The position numbers and the translations under genes are program-made. Shown in pieces: positions 44,492 through 52,941 of a stretch of 64,000 nucleotides of DNA; within the stretch, counting starts at the first letter, position 1, and every line of letters starts with the position of its first letter. This DNA is from Acetivibrio cellulolyticus CD2. GTDB taxonomy: Bacteria > Bacillota > Clostridia > Acetivibrionales > Acetivibrionaceae. The DNA lies in assembly GCF_000179595.2 (NCBI RefSeq), contig NZ_JH556653.1:794532-858531 (forward strand). The letters run 5' to 3'. The notes under the pieces were generated by a model. The model saw nothing but the letters and a program-made list of their open reading frames with translations, was not told the DNA's origin and did no database searches.

Positions 44492-45139
44492 CTATATTTC
44501 CTTGTCAAATTCAACAAGTACTGCTCTGACTGGCGAACCTTCTGCCCCTTCAATTTTTAATGGTACACACGACAGAAAATATTCACCTTCCGGCACATCA
44601 TCAAGGCGTAACCCTTCAATTATTCCAATTCCTTTTTTCAGCAACAACTTGTGAGTAACAGCATTCCCAGCATAATAGTCTTCAACTGATAGATAGTCAA
44701 TTCCTACCGTTGCTACATCTTTATCAACCAGCCAACTTGCTGCCGATTCATCAAGGTATACGAATCCCGTATTAAAACTACCAGTCATGTCTAAAGAACT
44801 ATTACTTGTTTTGAATAAGACTATATCCCCACTTTGTATATCAAGGCCTGATAAATCTGAAGCTTTAATGCATTTTTCCGTGGAAATATAAAAAACCTTT
44901 GCAAATCCGATAAACTTATCCAGGTTTGCAGAAGATACATCCACCCCTCCAGCAATAAAATGAAGCGGAGCATCTATATGAGTTGAAGTGTGTATACCAA
45001 TATGCAAGGTAGACAAATTACACGAGTCCCCATCTTCAATCTTTTGTATTCTGTTCAGGGTAACCCCTTCATCTCCAGGCCATATTGTCGTCTTATCATT
45101 AATAACACCCGAAATATCAAGTATTCTTTTTATTCTCAT
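44492..45139 (-). CDS. Cyclase-family (kynurenine-formamidase-like) hydrolase
   Basis: 215 residues from the ATG at 45139, with GGGAG 8 nt upstream; a TTG five codons earlier is less likely. Metal-dependent cyclase fold with the family motif HTSTHIDAPLHF (cf. HxGTHxDxPxH, with the G replaced by S), LDISGVINDKTTIWPGDEG, TVGIDYLSVEDY and PLKIEGAEGSPVRAVL. Such enzymes hydrolyse amides or lactones, as kynurenine formamidase and isatin hydrolase do. The substrate is unknown and no kyn genes are near. Confidence 0.9.
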   Translation of the reverse strand: MRIKRILDISGVINDKTTIWPGDEGVTLNRIQKIEDGDSCNLSTLHIGIHTSTHIDAPLHFIAGGVDVSSANLDKFIGFAKVFYISTEKCIKASDLSGLDIQSGDIVLFKTSNSSLDMTGSFNTGFVYLDESAASWLVDKDVATVGIDYLSVEDYYAGNAVTHKLLLKKGIGIIEGLRLDDVPEGEYFLSCVPLKIEGAEGSPVRAVLVEFDKEI

Positions 45140-45210
45140 CTGCGTTTCTCCCAATACTTCAATATTATCTTAACCAATTGATATTTGAATATCCTAAATC
45201 AAAAATAATC

Positions 45211-45258
45211 AACCGGAAGTAAGATTTCTCATAGAATAATCTTGCTTCCGGTTATTTT
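45211..45258 (-). terminator. Terminator of the HerA-like gene
   Basis: AACCGGAAGTAAGATT (45211-45226) pairs with AATCTTGCTTCCGGTT (45238-45253). T-rich flanks lie on both sides, so it probably works in both directions. Confidence 0.85.
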
Positions 45259-45275
45259 TATAATAGGTGACAATT

Positions 45276-46808
45276 TTATTTTTTAAGTGACCCTAAAATA
45301 CCACGAATCAAAGTTTTGCCAAGTTCCCTTCCGATTGATGAAACTGCCGAACCGGCTGCTTTTTCAAATAGCGATTTTCCGGTTGAAGTCCTTCTTGTTG
45401 AAGTTCTCCTTGTTGAAGTCGTCCTCCTAGCTGAATAATCACTGCCGGTAACACGCCTTGCCGAGTTGTATTGTTGTTCGGGCTGTTTTTGCGCTTTCTG
45501 ATCCTCCTGGGTATCGTATTGCTCTTGCTTTTCTTCTGCCTGGAGCACTTCATAGGCTGATTCATTATCAACTGCCCTGTCATACTTCCCTGCCATAGGC
45601 GAAGTTGAAACTATCTGCTTTCTTACTGCTTCATCAATAGTACCAAACTGGCTTTGCGGCGGCAATATAAATGCACGTTCCACAACACTCGGGCTTCCGT
45701 TCTCATCCAAACATGAAATTAACGCTTCACCGGTAGCAAGCTCTGAAATAGCTTTTTCAACATCAAACTTAGGGTTTGCTCTAAATGTCTGTGCTGCTGT
45801 TTTAACATACTTTTGATCAGAAGGTGTAAAGGCACGAAGTGCATGCTGAATACGGTTTCCCAACTGCCCAAGTACCTCATCTGGTAAATCCGATGGATTC
45901 TGCGTAACAAAATAAACACCGACACCTTTGGAACGGATTAATCTCACCACCTGCTCTATATTTTGCAATAAAACCTTTGGTGCATCCTTAAATAGCAAAT
46001 GCGCCTCGTCAAAGAAAAATACCATTTTCGGTTTATCCATATCACCAACCTCTGGGAGACTTTCAAACAATTCCGAAAGCAGCCACAAAAGGAAAGTGGA
46101 ATAAAGCGCAGGTGACTGGTACAACTTTACGCTATGTAATATATTGATATATCCGCGTCCTTCAGATGTTGTCTGCATCCAATCGGCAACTTCCAGTTCC
46201 GGTTCTCCGAAAAAGAGGTTTCCGCCCTGATCTTCCAATGAGATCAAATTTCTTAAGATTGCACCTACACTCTGGGTAGAAATAGTTCCATACTCCAAAG
46301 TAAATTCCTTCGCATGTTCACCAACGTATTGTATCATCGCCCGCAGGTCTTTTAAATCAATTAACAGTAATCCCCTGTCATCCGCTACGCGGAATACTAT
46401 ACTCAGTACACCGGCCTGTGTATCGTTCAGTCCCAGAAGCCTCGCCAAAAGCATTGCTCCCATTTCAGAAACAGTAGTACGTACCGGATGCCCACCTTCA
46501 CCGAATATGTCCCAAAAACGTACCGGATAAGAACTGTATTTAAACCCTTCAACACCAAGCGTTGCAACTCTCTCTTGTACTTTTGGGTTTTCACTTCCTT
46601 GCACAGCAAGCCCTGCAAGATCACCTTTTATGTCAGCAAGAAAAACAGGAACACCGCAATCACTAAACGACTCAGCCAACACCTTCAAAGTCACAGTTTT
46701 GCCAGTACCGGTTGCTCCGGCAATAAGTCCGTGCCGGTTAGCCTTATTGGGCAAAAGGTAAACAGGAACTTCTCCTTTTGCAACCCATATTTTATTATCA
46801 CAGTACAT
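45276..46808 (-). CDS. HerA-like (DUF853) ATPase
   Basis: 510 residues from the ATG at 46808 (AAGGAG 8 nt upstream; an ATG two codons earlier is only 2 nt from it). Cytoplasmic ATPase with Walker [20 protein letters not shown], Walker [14 protein letters not shown] and sensor segment [20 protein letters not shown], as in the YjgR/DUF853 group related to the HerA DNA translocase. The C-terminus (about 425-490) is Gln/Lys-rich and then Arg/Thr/Ser-rich ([18 protein letters not shown]), followed by a short conserved helix. The role in DNA metabolism is inferred from the family. Confidence 0.9.
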   Translation of the reverse strand: MYCDNKIWVAKGEVPVYLLPNKANRHGLIAGATGTGKTVTLKVLAESFSDCGVPVFLADIKGDLAGLAVQGSENPKVQERVATLGVEGFKYSSYPVRFWDIFGEGGHPVRTTVSEMGAMLLARLLGLNDTQAGVLSIVFRVADDRGLLLIDLKDLRAMIQYVGEHAKEFTLEYGTISTQSVGAILRNLISLEDQGGNLFFGEPELEVADWMQTTSEGRGYINILHSVKLYQSPALYSTFLLWLLSELFESLPEVGDMDKPKMVFFFDEAHLLFKDAPKVLLQNIEQVVRLIRSKGVGVYFVTQNPSDLPDEVLGQLGNRIQHALRAFTPSDQKYVKTAAQTFRANPKFDVEKAISELATGEALISCLDENGSPSVVERAFILPPQSQFGTIDEAVRKQIVSTSPMAGKYDRAVDNESAYEVLQAEEKQEQYDTQEDQKAQKQPEQQYNSARRVTGSDYSARRTTSTRRTSTRRTSTGKSLFEKAAGSAVSSIGRELGKTLIRGILGSLKK

Positions 46809-46926
46809 TTTCATCTCTCCTTACACTATCAAATTAAGCATTCGGTTAATTTGATCCAGATATACACAATTCACAATAATTATACCATATACTTCGGCAT
46901 TTCTTAATTTTTCCTCAAATGTTTTT

Positions 46927-46962
46927 ACAAAAATACCCCTATAGCACTTTTGACTATAGAGG
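46927..46962 (-). terminator. Terminator after the sigma/membrane-protein operon
   Basis: CCCCTATAG (46936-46944) pairs with CTATAGAGG (46954-46962) with one G-U pair. TATTTTTG follows on the minus strand. Confidence 0.65.
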
Positions 46963-46991
46963 TTTATTTAAAAAGAAGGCCTTCTTTGACA

Positions 46992-48284
46992 CTATTTAAA
47001 CTTTTCGATATTAATATCTCCATTTCCATTACTTACTTTGAATTTAATCTTATCATCTGTAAGTGTGCCTTTCATTGTTTCTTTATTTACATCCTCATTT
47101 ACCGCAATACCGAAATCGCTTGCAACACTTCCAAATTGAGTACTGGCATCAATATTTCCATTTTGTGAACCTGATACTTTTAAGTAGATATCTCCGAATT
47201 TATTTTCTATATTGACATCCTTTTCAATAATCTTTTCTGTTTCAAGTGAAATATTTCCGTTACTTCCGCTCAAAGTTATACTTTTATTAGCATTTAATAC
47301 TTTTATATCTCCAAATTTATTAGTAACCTTTACATCCTCACCAACACCTGTTATTTCAACAGCCCCATTGCCTCCTTCAACATCAATACTGCCTGAAACT
47401 TGCGAGAATATCACATCTCCAAAATTGTTTATAACAGTAAGCTTACTACCAATTCGGCTGCCTCGGATTTCACCGTTAGTATTTGATACTGTAGCAGCAC
47501 CCTTTATATCGTTGATTTCTATATCTCCAAAAGAATTGTTCACTTTCAAAGTTCCGCCTATGGATTTTACTGTTATATCTCCATTATTATTGCGCACATT
47601 TCCGGAAAGAGCAATATCTTTCAATGCTACATCTCCAAACTTATTATCCACCTCAACATTTACAGTATCCGGCACCTTGATTAAATAGTCGATCCTTATA
47701 TATCCGATTGTTCCTTTGTTGGAATACTGATCCGCCTTGGAACTTATTCTTATATCCTTTTTATCAATAATTTCAACAAGTGACTGTGCAATTTTCCCGG
47801 CATATGCCTCATCACTGTTATTTATAGTTATATTTGCCTCAACATCTATCTTCTTACCTTCGCCTTTAACTACCTCAACGTCACCGTTGGCATTACTTAC
47901 AACCAAATTGCTGCTGTTTGCATCCACCGATAAGTTCTTCTTAAATTTTGACTCATATTTATGGTTATCAAACATCGAGTTAATTGACAGGCTGCCATGG
48001 CCACTTGATATTAAGCTGGTTACTGCATAAGTCCCGATGCTTGCCATCATTATTATAGAAATAATAATGATGCTGAATATATCAAATTTAACTTTAGGCT
48101 CTTCCTGCTTTGAAAGAAAAATATATACTAAAACTTCAATTCCTAATATTATAAGTACAACAGGCCACCACTTAACAATGTGCTCGATCACTGATATTCC
48201 GGAAATCTGCGAAACCCACATAATAATTCCGAGAGCTATCAGTATTAGCCCCATTGACAAAGTGCCTACTCTCCACTGTCTCAT
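46992..48284 (-). CDS. LiaF/DUF4097-like membrane protein with beta-helix adhesin domain
   Basis: 430 residues. Three hydrophobic helices (about 8-26, 38-57, 68-92) resemble the LiaI/LiaF-type membrane module. A long right-handed beta-structure of repeated 'NKFGDIxLxxxxGxxxxNNxNGDI' units (about 125-425) is characteristic of DUF4097 putative adhesins. It is last in the ECF-sigma block and overlaps the preceding gene by 4 nt. In Bacillus, LiaF-type proteins control envelope-stress responses. A similar role here is inferred. Confidence 0.82.
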   Translation of the reverse strand: MRQWRVGTLSMGLILIALGIIMWVSQISGISVIEHIVKWWPVVLIILGIEVLVYIFLSKQEEPKVKFDIFSIIIISIIMMASIGTYAVTSLISSGHGSLSINSMFDNHKYESKFKKNLSVDANSSNLVVSNANGDVEVVKGEGKKIDVEANITINNSDEAYAGKIAQSLVEIIDKKDIRISSKADQYSNKGTIGYIRIDYLIKVPDTVNVEVDNKFGDVALKDIALSGNVRNNNGDITVKSIGGTLKVNNSFGDIEINDIKGAATVSNTNGEIRGSRIGSKLTVINNFGDVIFSQVSGSIDVEGGNGAVEITGVGEDVKVTNKFGDIKVLNANKSITLSGSNGNISLETEKIIEKDVNIENKFGDIYLKVSGSQNGNIDASTQFGSVASDFGIAVNEDVNKETMKGTLTDDKIKFKVSNGNGDINIEKFK

Positions 48285-49087
48285 CCGTTTTCATCCCCCT
48301 CCTCAAAAACTTCATTGCTCTTACTTCCCATAAGCAGCTTAACCCCTCCAGCTATAAAGGCTATAGAAAGCAAAACTATATTAGTATACTCTCTTATCCG
48401 AAGGCTGATTACCTTCTCAAGCTCAGGCAAAACAATCCTTTCAAACAGAAGGAAACAGCCAATTGCTATCAAACCATAAGCAAGAAATTTATTCACGTTT
48501 TTGATAAACGGCTTTTCTGTTCTAAACCATGAAACAAATAGCACATCACCATCATCCTGATTTTCATTTCCTGCAGCTTTGTTCATTGCATCGAACAATC
48601 CAAAGAACCATATTATAGGTATCAACGCCATAAATATGCTGATGTTTATCCAATCTGTAATAAAGAAGCTGAAAAAGAATATGGACATAAGTTGAATACC
48701 TTGCCTTTGCAGGCCTAAGAACATGTGCCCTGCACCTGGAATTATAGACAAAACCATCGCTATTATCTTCCTGTTTTGTTCTTCAAGCTGTTTAAGTAAA
48801 AGCGCCTTCTTCTCCTCATCATTGCTTAGGGCAATGGCGTTGACCTTGTCTGTCAAAGTCATACTGTCAACTAATGATGCTATCCATACAATTGGTATAA
48901 AAGCAGCAGGAATAACCATTGCATTACCATTAAATATACCCATGCTGGATAGTCCGATGACCAATAAAATTGCAGCCATCTCAGCAAGCATGAATATTCC
49001 TCCCCTGGTATTGAAACCAAGGTAAATATGTCCAAGTCCCGGAATGGGAGACAAAATAAATGTAGCAAACTTACTTTTAGTTCTCAT
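48281..49087 (-). CDS. Multi-pass membrane protein with duplicated DUF5683/TM2-like segment
   Basis: 268 residues, about seven TM helices. The segment 'SPIPGLGHIYLGFNTRGGI' is repeated later as 'SIIPGAGHMFLGLQRQGIQ'. This is an internal duplication of the P-G-x-G-x-x-x-x-G motif typical of DUF5683/TM2-like membrane proteins. It overlaps the DUF4097 gene (ATGA) and follows the anti-sigma gene by 67 nt, so it is part of the ECF block. The function is unknown. Confidence 0.75.
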   Translation of the reverse strand: MRTKSKFATFILSPIPGLGHIYLGFNTRGGIFMLAEMAAILLVIGLSSMGIFNGNAMVIPAAFIPIVWIASLVDSMTLTDKVNAIALSNDEEKKALLLKQLEEQNRKIIAMVLSIIPGAGHMFLGLQRQGIQLMSIFFFSFFITDWINISIFMALIPIIWFFGLFDAMNKAAGNENQDDGDVLFVSWFRTEKPFIKNVNKFLAYGLIAIGCFLLFERIVLPELEKVISLRIREYTNIVLLSIAFIAGGVKLLMGSKSNEVFEEGDENG

Positions 49088-49154
49088 AAATTATATACAC
49101 TCCTTTTTAATTATTAGGCTATAAACAAACTTCCTTCCAAATACACCTACGCAT

Positions 49155-49619
49155 CTACCTTCCAGGCTTTAGCTCTGAAATCACCTTTGATGTATCATTT
49201 GCAAGTCTTTCAGTCCAACCGGTTGATACTGCCTTTTCAATGCTTACAGGTGTTTGAGCAATAGATGTGGTCATATCTGAGAATCCACCAAACAGGGAAT
49301 CGAACACACCATTGAGAGAAAACATTAAGGTTATGCATGCAGCAGCAACGTAATATATCAATACTTCCGGGGCAACCCTCTTTCTTTTCACAGCCTTATG
49401 CTGCTTAACATCCCGGTTTATCAGCTTCATTACATTATCTGTAAACTCTAAAGATACTTGATTGCTTTCATCCGTCATATGGAAGCCTTCAATAATTTGA
49501 ATATACCTTTCGTTGCACTCATCACAATTCAGAAGGTGTTCTTCTATTTCTGCCTCTTGAACTTCATCAACACATGCCTTGCTGTAGAGAAGCAGTTCTT
49601 CTTCGCTATAGTGGTTCAT
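49155..49619 (-). CDS. Zinc-finger anti-sigma factor
   Basis: 154 residues from the ATG at 49619 (GGAGGAGG 9 nt upstream). N-terminal ZAS/zf-HC2 motif EEHLLNCDECNERY, with the Hx3CxxC metal site. One TM helix follows (about 85-105, VLIYYVAAACITLMFSLNGV), then a short extracytoplasmic tail. It overlaps the ECF sigma gene and would hold that sigma at the membrane. Confidence 0.9.
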   Translation of the reverse strand: MNHYSEEELLLYSKACVDEVQEAEIEEHLLNCDECNERYIQIIEGFHMTDESNQVSLEFTDNVMKLINRDVKQHKAVKRKRVAPEVLIYYVAAACITLMFSLNGVFDSLFGGFSDMTTSIAQTPVSIEKAVSTGWTERLANDTSKVISELKPGR

Positions 49620-50166
49620 ATTTTTCAACCTCCTCCCATTGCTTCCTTATCGCTTGTTTTGCTCTATAAAGTCTGGACTCTACGGTCTTAATGCTTATGC
49701 CATCTTCCTTGGATATTTCATTATAGGACTTTGACTGGATATAAAACTTTACCAATACTGTGCTGTATATTTCAGGAAGTTTATTACACAGCTCCAACAC
49801 TCTTTTTGCATTTTCCTTTTTTATAAGCTGTTCGTGAATGCTGTTATCATCAGTGCTTATCTCAGAAATATCTTCAAGATAAACTAACTTCCCCTCATTT
49901 TCCAGCTTCATTTTCCTTTTCCAGTCAATTGCCTTATTGGTTGCAATCTTTCCAATCCATGACTTAAAACCTTTATTTTCGTACCGGGATAGAGAGCGAT
50001 ATACCTGTATAAAAGTTTCCTGTGCTAAATTTTCTGCTTCCTGCCTGTGCCCTGTTATATTGAAACAAATCACATATACCAGTCCTTGATACTTTTCGAC
50101 TATGCTCCTGAAAGAATCGCTATCGCCCTTAAGAGCTCGCTTTACCAGCAGTTCATCTGCGTCCAT
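49606..50166 (-). CDS. ECF-type RNA polymerase sigma factor
   Basis: 186 residues. Region 2 (VEKYQGLVYVICFNITG, AENLAQETFIQVYRSL, RYENKGFKSWIGKIATNKAI) and region 4 (LCNKLPEIYSTVLVKFYIQS, YNEISKEDGISIKTVESRLY) are both present and no extra domain is seen. GGAGGGG precedes the ATG. Its overlap with the anti-sigma gene and the membrane-protein genes downstream indicate an envelope-stress regulon. An ECF-like promoter sits just upstream. Confidence 0.93.
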   Translation of the reverse strand: MDADELLVKRALKGDSDSFRSIVEKYQGLVYVICFNITGHRQEAENLAQETFIQVYRSLSRYENKGFKSWIGKIATNKAIDWKRKMKLENEGKLVYLEDISEISTDDNSIHEQLIKKENAKRVLELCNKLPEIYSTVLVKFYIQSKSYNEISKEDGISIKTVESRLYRAKQAIRKQWEEVEKYEPL

Positions 50167-50194
50167 CGCTCCCCTCCTTTCCCATTCATTAATA

Positions 50195-50223
50195 TAGACG
50201 ATAAAAATCCGATAACCCCTGCA
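50195..50223 (-). promoter_or_regulatory. Putative ECF autoregulatory promoter
   Basis: On the minus strand TGCAGGGG (50223-50216), a 15-nt spacer and CGTCTA (50200-50195) lie about 30 nt before the sigma start codon. CGTC-type -10 elements are typical of ECF sigma promoters. The -35 is only an approximate match. Confidence 0.42.
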
Positions 50224-50351
50224 AAATTTTTTCTATTATAAAAAATTTTTATTCACAAACCAATAATTTAAATATTATAATATAATTGAATTACTCATTG
50301 GACACAGATTTTGTCTGATAAAGGAGGGGGATTGTCATAGAAATACTTTTT

Positions 50352-50633
50352 TTGATTTTTGTATTAGCATTTTTATTTTTTGTTTTATATCATGTTGTAA
50401 GAGCAGCAATTGATGATACAGAAATGGCAAAAGACATTAAATTTATCAGAAATGCTTTGGACAATAACTTTGCAAGTTCAAATAATGAAGAAGAAGAGCT
50501 TGAACTCGAAGATAATTTTCAACTACTCAATGTTGCATATGATATTTGTCCTGCCTGCAAAGAAAAGATTTCACCCCAGGACGTTGAATGTCCCCATTGC
50601 CGCATTACATTAAGCAACAACAAAGACATATAA
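50352..50633 (+). CDS. Small TM zinc-ribbon protein
   Basis: 93 residues as annotated from TTG at 50352. One N-terminal TM helix, an acidic linker (NNEEEELELEDN) and a C-terminal zinc ribbon (CPACKEKISPQDVECPHC). The only strong ribosome-binding site, AAGGAGGGGG (50321-50330), lies 21 nt before that TTG. The frame stays open upstream (codons GTC ATA GAA ATA CTT TTT), so a non-standard ATT or ATA start at 50331-50337 may be used. It is divergent from the sigma gene. The function is unknown. Confidence 0.65.
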   Translation: MIFVLAFLFFVLYHVVRAAIDDTEMAKDIKFIRNALDNNFASSNNEEEELELEDNFQLLNVAYDICPACKEKISPQDVECPHCRITLSNNKDI

Positions 50634-50648
50634 AATCATTAAAATACA

Positions 50649-50681
50649 AAAACAAGGAGTTATATTTATTCTCTCCTTGTT
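50649..50681. terminator. Bidirectional terminator between convergent genes
   Basis: AAACAAGGAG (50649-50658) pairs perfectly with CTCCTTGTTT (50672-50681), between the zinc-ribbon and GerM-like genes. Confidence 0.8.
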
Positions 50682-50710
50682 TCTTAATTGCACCTTATTT
50701 AAGTGTTTTG

Positions 50711-51610
50711 CTATTCCAATATTTCTTCTTCAATCTGTTCATCTTGCAGATAAAATGTCGTCTGATCCTTACCTTCAGTAGTTTTCGAAGTTTCAACATC
50801 TCCACCATCTATAGATTCTGATGTAGTTTTATCTCCGCCCTCAATAACTTCCGAAGTATTTACACCCTCATCCTCTTGAAATACATCAACTTCACTTCCG
50901 CTGTTTTCTTCATTTATAGTGTCCTTGCTATCTTTATCACTGCTTTTAGTTTTATCCCCACTTTTCTGTTCTTCCTCAGCTTTGCCCTTTGAACTGCCAT
51001 TATCTATCGTACCTGAAGGTGCCACTTCCTTGCTGATAAGTGGAGCACTTCTTGGAAATGCACTGTCAAACTTAAAATTGCCTTTAAATTCCTTTGCAGT
51101 TTTGCCATCAATCTTAAACTTAACTTTACTAATCTCCTTAAGTTCAGTTAGAGAATTAACAATAGAGTAAATTGTAAGCTGTTCTGCAGCCTTTCCTCCC
51201 GGATGCTTTTCTTTAAACTCTTTCGACAAATCAACGGTAGCTACCTCACCGTCTATTTTTACAGTAGAACGCAGCTTTGTTTCAGCAGGAATTGTAGCTT
51301 TTAGTCCTGAACTCTTTGGTCCACTTATTAACTCTTTTACAATTAGCGAAGCAATTTCATTAACAGTTTTCTTTGCCTCACTTACAGGTATATATCGTAC
51401 TTCAAGCTTAAGTTTAGTACCTTCCTCATTTGCAAAGTACAGGTAAATCGGCACTTTATTTGCGATCTGCTGGGCCTCAGCTTCGCTTAGGGCTATGCTG
51501 CTGACAGGACTAACCTCGTCATTAAACCCTAACTTTTGTAGCGCAGAACAACCTGCAAGCATTGATATTATCATAATGCATGTAAGAATAATACAGAACT
51601 GCCTTTGCAT
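50711..51610 (-). CDS. GerMN-domain lipoprotein
   Basis: 299 residues. Lipoprotein signal with lipobox LAGC (Cys21). GerMN (sporulation/germination) domain spans about 50-175 (VPIYLYFANEEGTKLKLEVR, LIVKELISGPKSSGLKATIP, ATVDLSKEFKEKHPGG, IVNSLTELKEISKVKFKIDG). The C-terminal ~110 residues are acidic low-complexity with short repeats (VIEGGDKTTSESIDGGDVET). GerM-type proteins act in spore cortex or coat assembly. GAGGTGG precedes the ATG. Confidence 0.88.
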   Translation of the reverse strand: MQRQFCIILTCIMIISMLAGCSALQKLGFNDEVSPVSSIALSEAEAQQIANKVPIYLYFANEEGTKLKLEVRYIPVSEAKKTVNEIASLIVKELISGPKSSGLKATIPAETKLRSTVKIDGEVATVDLSKEFKEKHPGGKAAEQLTIYSIVNSLTELKEISKVKFKIDGKTAKEFKGNFKFDSAFPRSAPLISKEVAPSGTIDNGSSKGKAEEEQKSGDKTKSSDKDSKDTINEENSGSEVDVFQEDEGVNTSEVIEGGDKTTSESIDGGDVETSKTTEGKDQTTFYLQDEQIEEEILE

Positions 51611-51738
51611 TAACCGGCCACCTCACAATAAATTCTTTATACGATATTTTTATGCCGATAATACTTGCAGTATTCTATTTTGCAGTAAAATTTCGTACTT
51701 CCCTTGCTTGTTTAAAGCTCTCTTAGGAAAGCTATCCC

Positions 51739-52428
51739 TTAATAAGTTGAGTCCACAAGTGTAGAACCAGTACCTTCTCCTACTATTTCAACTGTTGAAC
51801 TTGTACCAAGTCTGGTGCAACCAGCCTTCGCAAATACTGCAGCCTGTTCAAAGTTTTTTATTCCGCCAGATGCTTTTAGCCCTACTCTATCACTCACACA
51901 ATTTTTCATTATGCTGATATCATTTAGGTCTGCACCTCTTCCATTAAACCCTGTTGAGGTCTTTACAAAGTCAGCACCACACTTATCTGAAATCTTACTG
52001 GCTACAGCCTTCAATTCATCAGTCAATAGTGCTGTTTCCAATATAACCTTAACAATTACACCTTTAGAATGTGCTACATTAACTACACTCCTGATATCAT
52101 TTTCTACATAGTCAAATTCTCCTGAAAGAAGTTTTCCTATGTTTATAACCATATCCAACTCACTTGCCCCATTTTCGATGGCTTCCTGGGCCTCTGCCAC
52201 CTTGCACATTGTAGTAGTAGAACCGTGTGGAAACCCTATAACCGTACTAACTTTAACCTTAGAGTCCTTCAACAACTTGTCTGCAAGAATCACGTGACTC
52301 GGCTTTACACAAACCGATGCAACACCATACTTCAAAGCAATTGCACATTCCCTCTCAAGGTCACTGTCTGTAGCGTCAGGTTTTAAAACCGCATGGTCAA
52401 TCAATGATGCTATAGTCTTTTTATCCAA
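51739..52428 (-). CDS. deoC: Deoxyribose-phosphate aldolase
   Basis: 229 residues from TTG at 52428 (AAAGGAAG upstream). Converts 2-deoxyribose-5-phosphate to acetaldehyde and glyceraldehyde-3-phosphate. Schiff-base Lys in GADFVKTSTGF, second active Lys in GLKASGGIK, general acid/base Asp in LDMVINIGKL. The end LGTSSTVEIVGEG is typical. It stands alone without other deo genes. Confidence 0.95.
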   Translation of the reverse strand: MDKKTIASLIDHAVLKPDATDSDLERECAIALKYGVASVCVKPSHVILADKLLKDSKVKVSTVIGFPHGSTTTMCKVAEAQEAIENGASELDMVINIGKLLSGEFDYVENDIRSVVNVAHSKGVIVKVILETALLTDELKAVASKISDKCGADFVKTSTGFNGRGADLNDISIMKNCVSDRVGLKASGGIKNFEQAAVFAKAGCTRLGTSSTVEIVGEGTGSTLVDSTY

Positions 52429-52508
52429 AGCTTATCTTCCTTTCCGGTAAATAAAGTGATTAATACCTTACTAAGTTATCTAACACCTCTTGGTGATATA
52501 AAAACAGA

Positions 52509-52574
52509 ACTTCCACTATTTTCTTTTGCTCAAGTGTTGTCTGGTTCAAGTAGTCACGCAAAAAAAGTGGAAGT
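52509..52574. promoter_or_regulatory. Large imperfect stem-loop between ArsR gene and deoC
   Basis: ACTTCCACT (52509-52517) pairs with AGTGGAAGT (52566-52574). Inner CTTTTGC / GCAAAAAAAG extends the stem. It lies just after the ArsR stop on the minus strand and may be a terminator variant or an RNA element. It is not followed by a clean T-run. Confidence 0.45.
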
Positions 52575-52590
52575 AATCCTTAACGATTAT

Positions 52591-52866
52591 TTATTTTTTA
52601 ATCAAAACTCTGACTATCTCTCTAACTTCTTCATCTACAACACTATAGCAAATCTCAAGCCCACTTCTGGTTCCTTCAATAATTCCGGCGGATTTAAGCT
52701 TCGCCAGATGTTGAGATACTGTAGATTGGGGAAGTCCCAAGCACTCCTGTATTGTGGTCACATTGCATTTGTTATCTATCAATCCCTTGACAATACACAA
52801 TCGCTGTGGATGTGCCAGAGCTTTTAATTTTTCAGCCTTCAATTCATAGATCTTCAAATCTTCCAT
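52591..52866 (-). CDS. ArsR-family winged-helix repressor, likely sulfur-responsive
   Basis: 91 residues. ArsR/SmtB fold: KLKALAHPQRLCIVKGLIDN, helix-turn-helix TIQECLGLPQSTVSQHLAKL, wing SAGIIEGTRSGLEICYSV. Cysteines at C24, C34, C42 and C73 could serve as a thiol or metal sensor. It is the second gene after the sulfur-transfer fusion protein (75-nt gap), so it probably represses that operon in response to persulfide or sulfane sulfur, as BigR/SqrR-type ArsR proteins do. The ligand is inferred. Confidence 0.87.
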   Translation of the reverse strand: MEDLKIYELKAEKLKALAHPQRLCIVKGLIDNKCNVTTIQECLGLPQSTVSQHLAKLKSAGIIEGTRSGLEICYSVVDEEVREIVRVLIKK

Positions 52867-52941
52867 GGCATAACTTCCCTCCGCATCAATATCTATGGAA
52901 TGCGTGAAATATTGCTACTTCCGCTCTTATATCCCGGTCCT

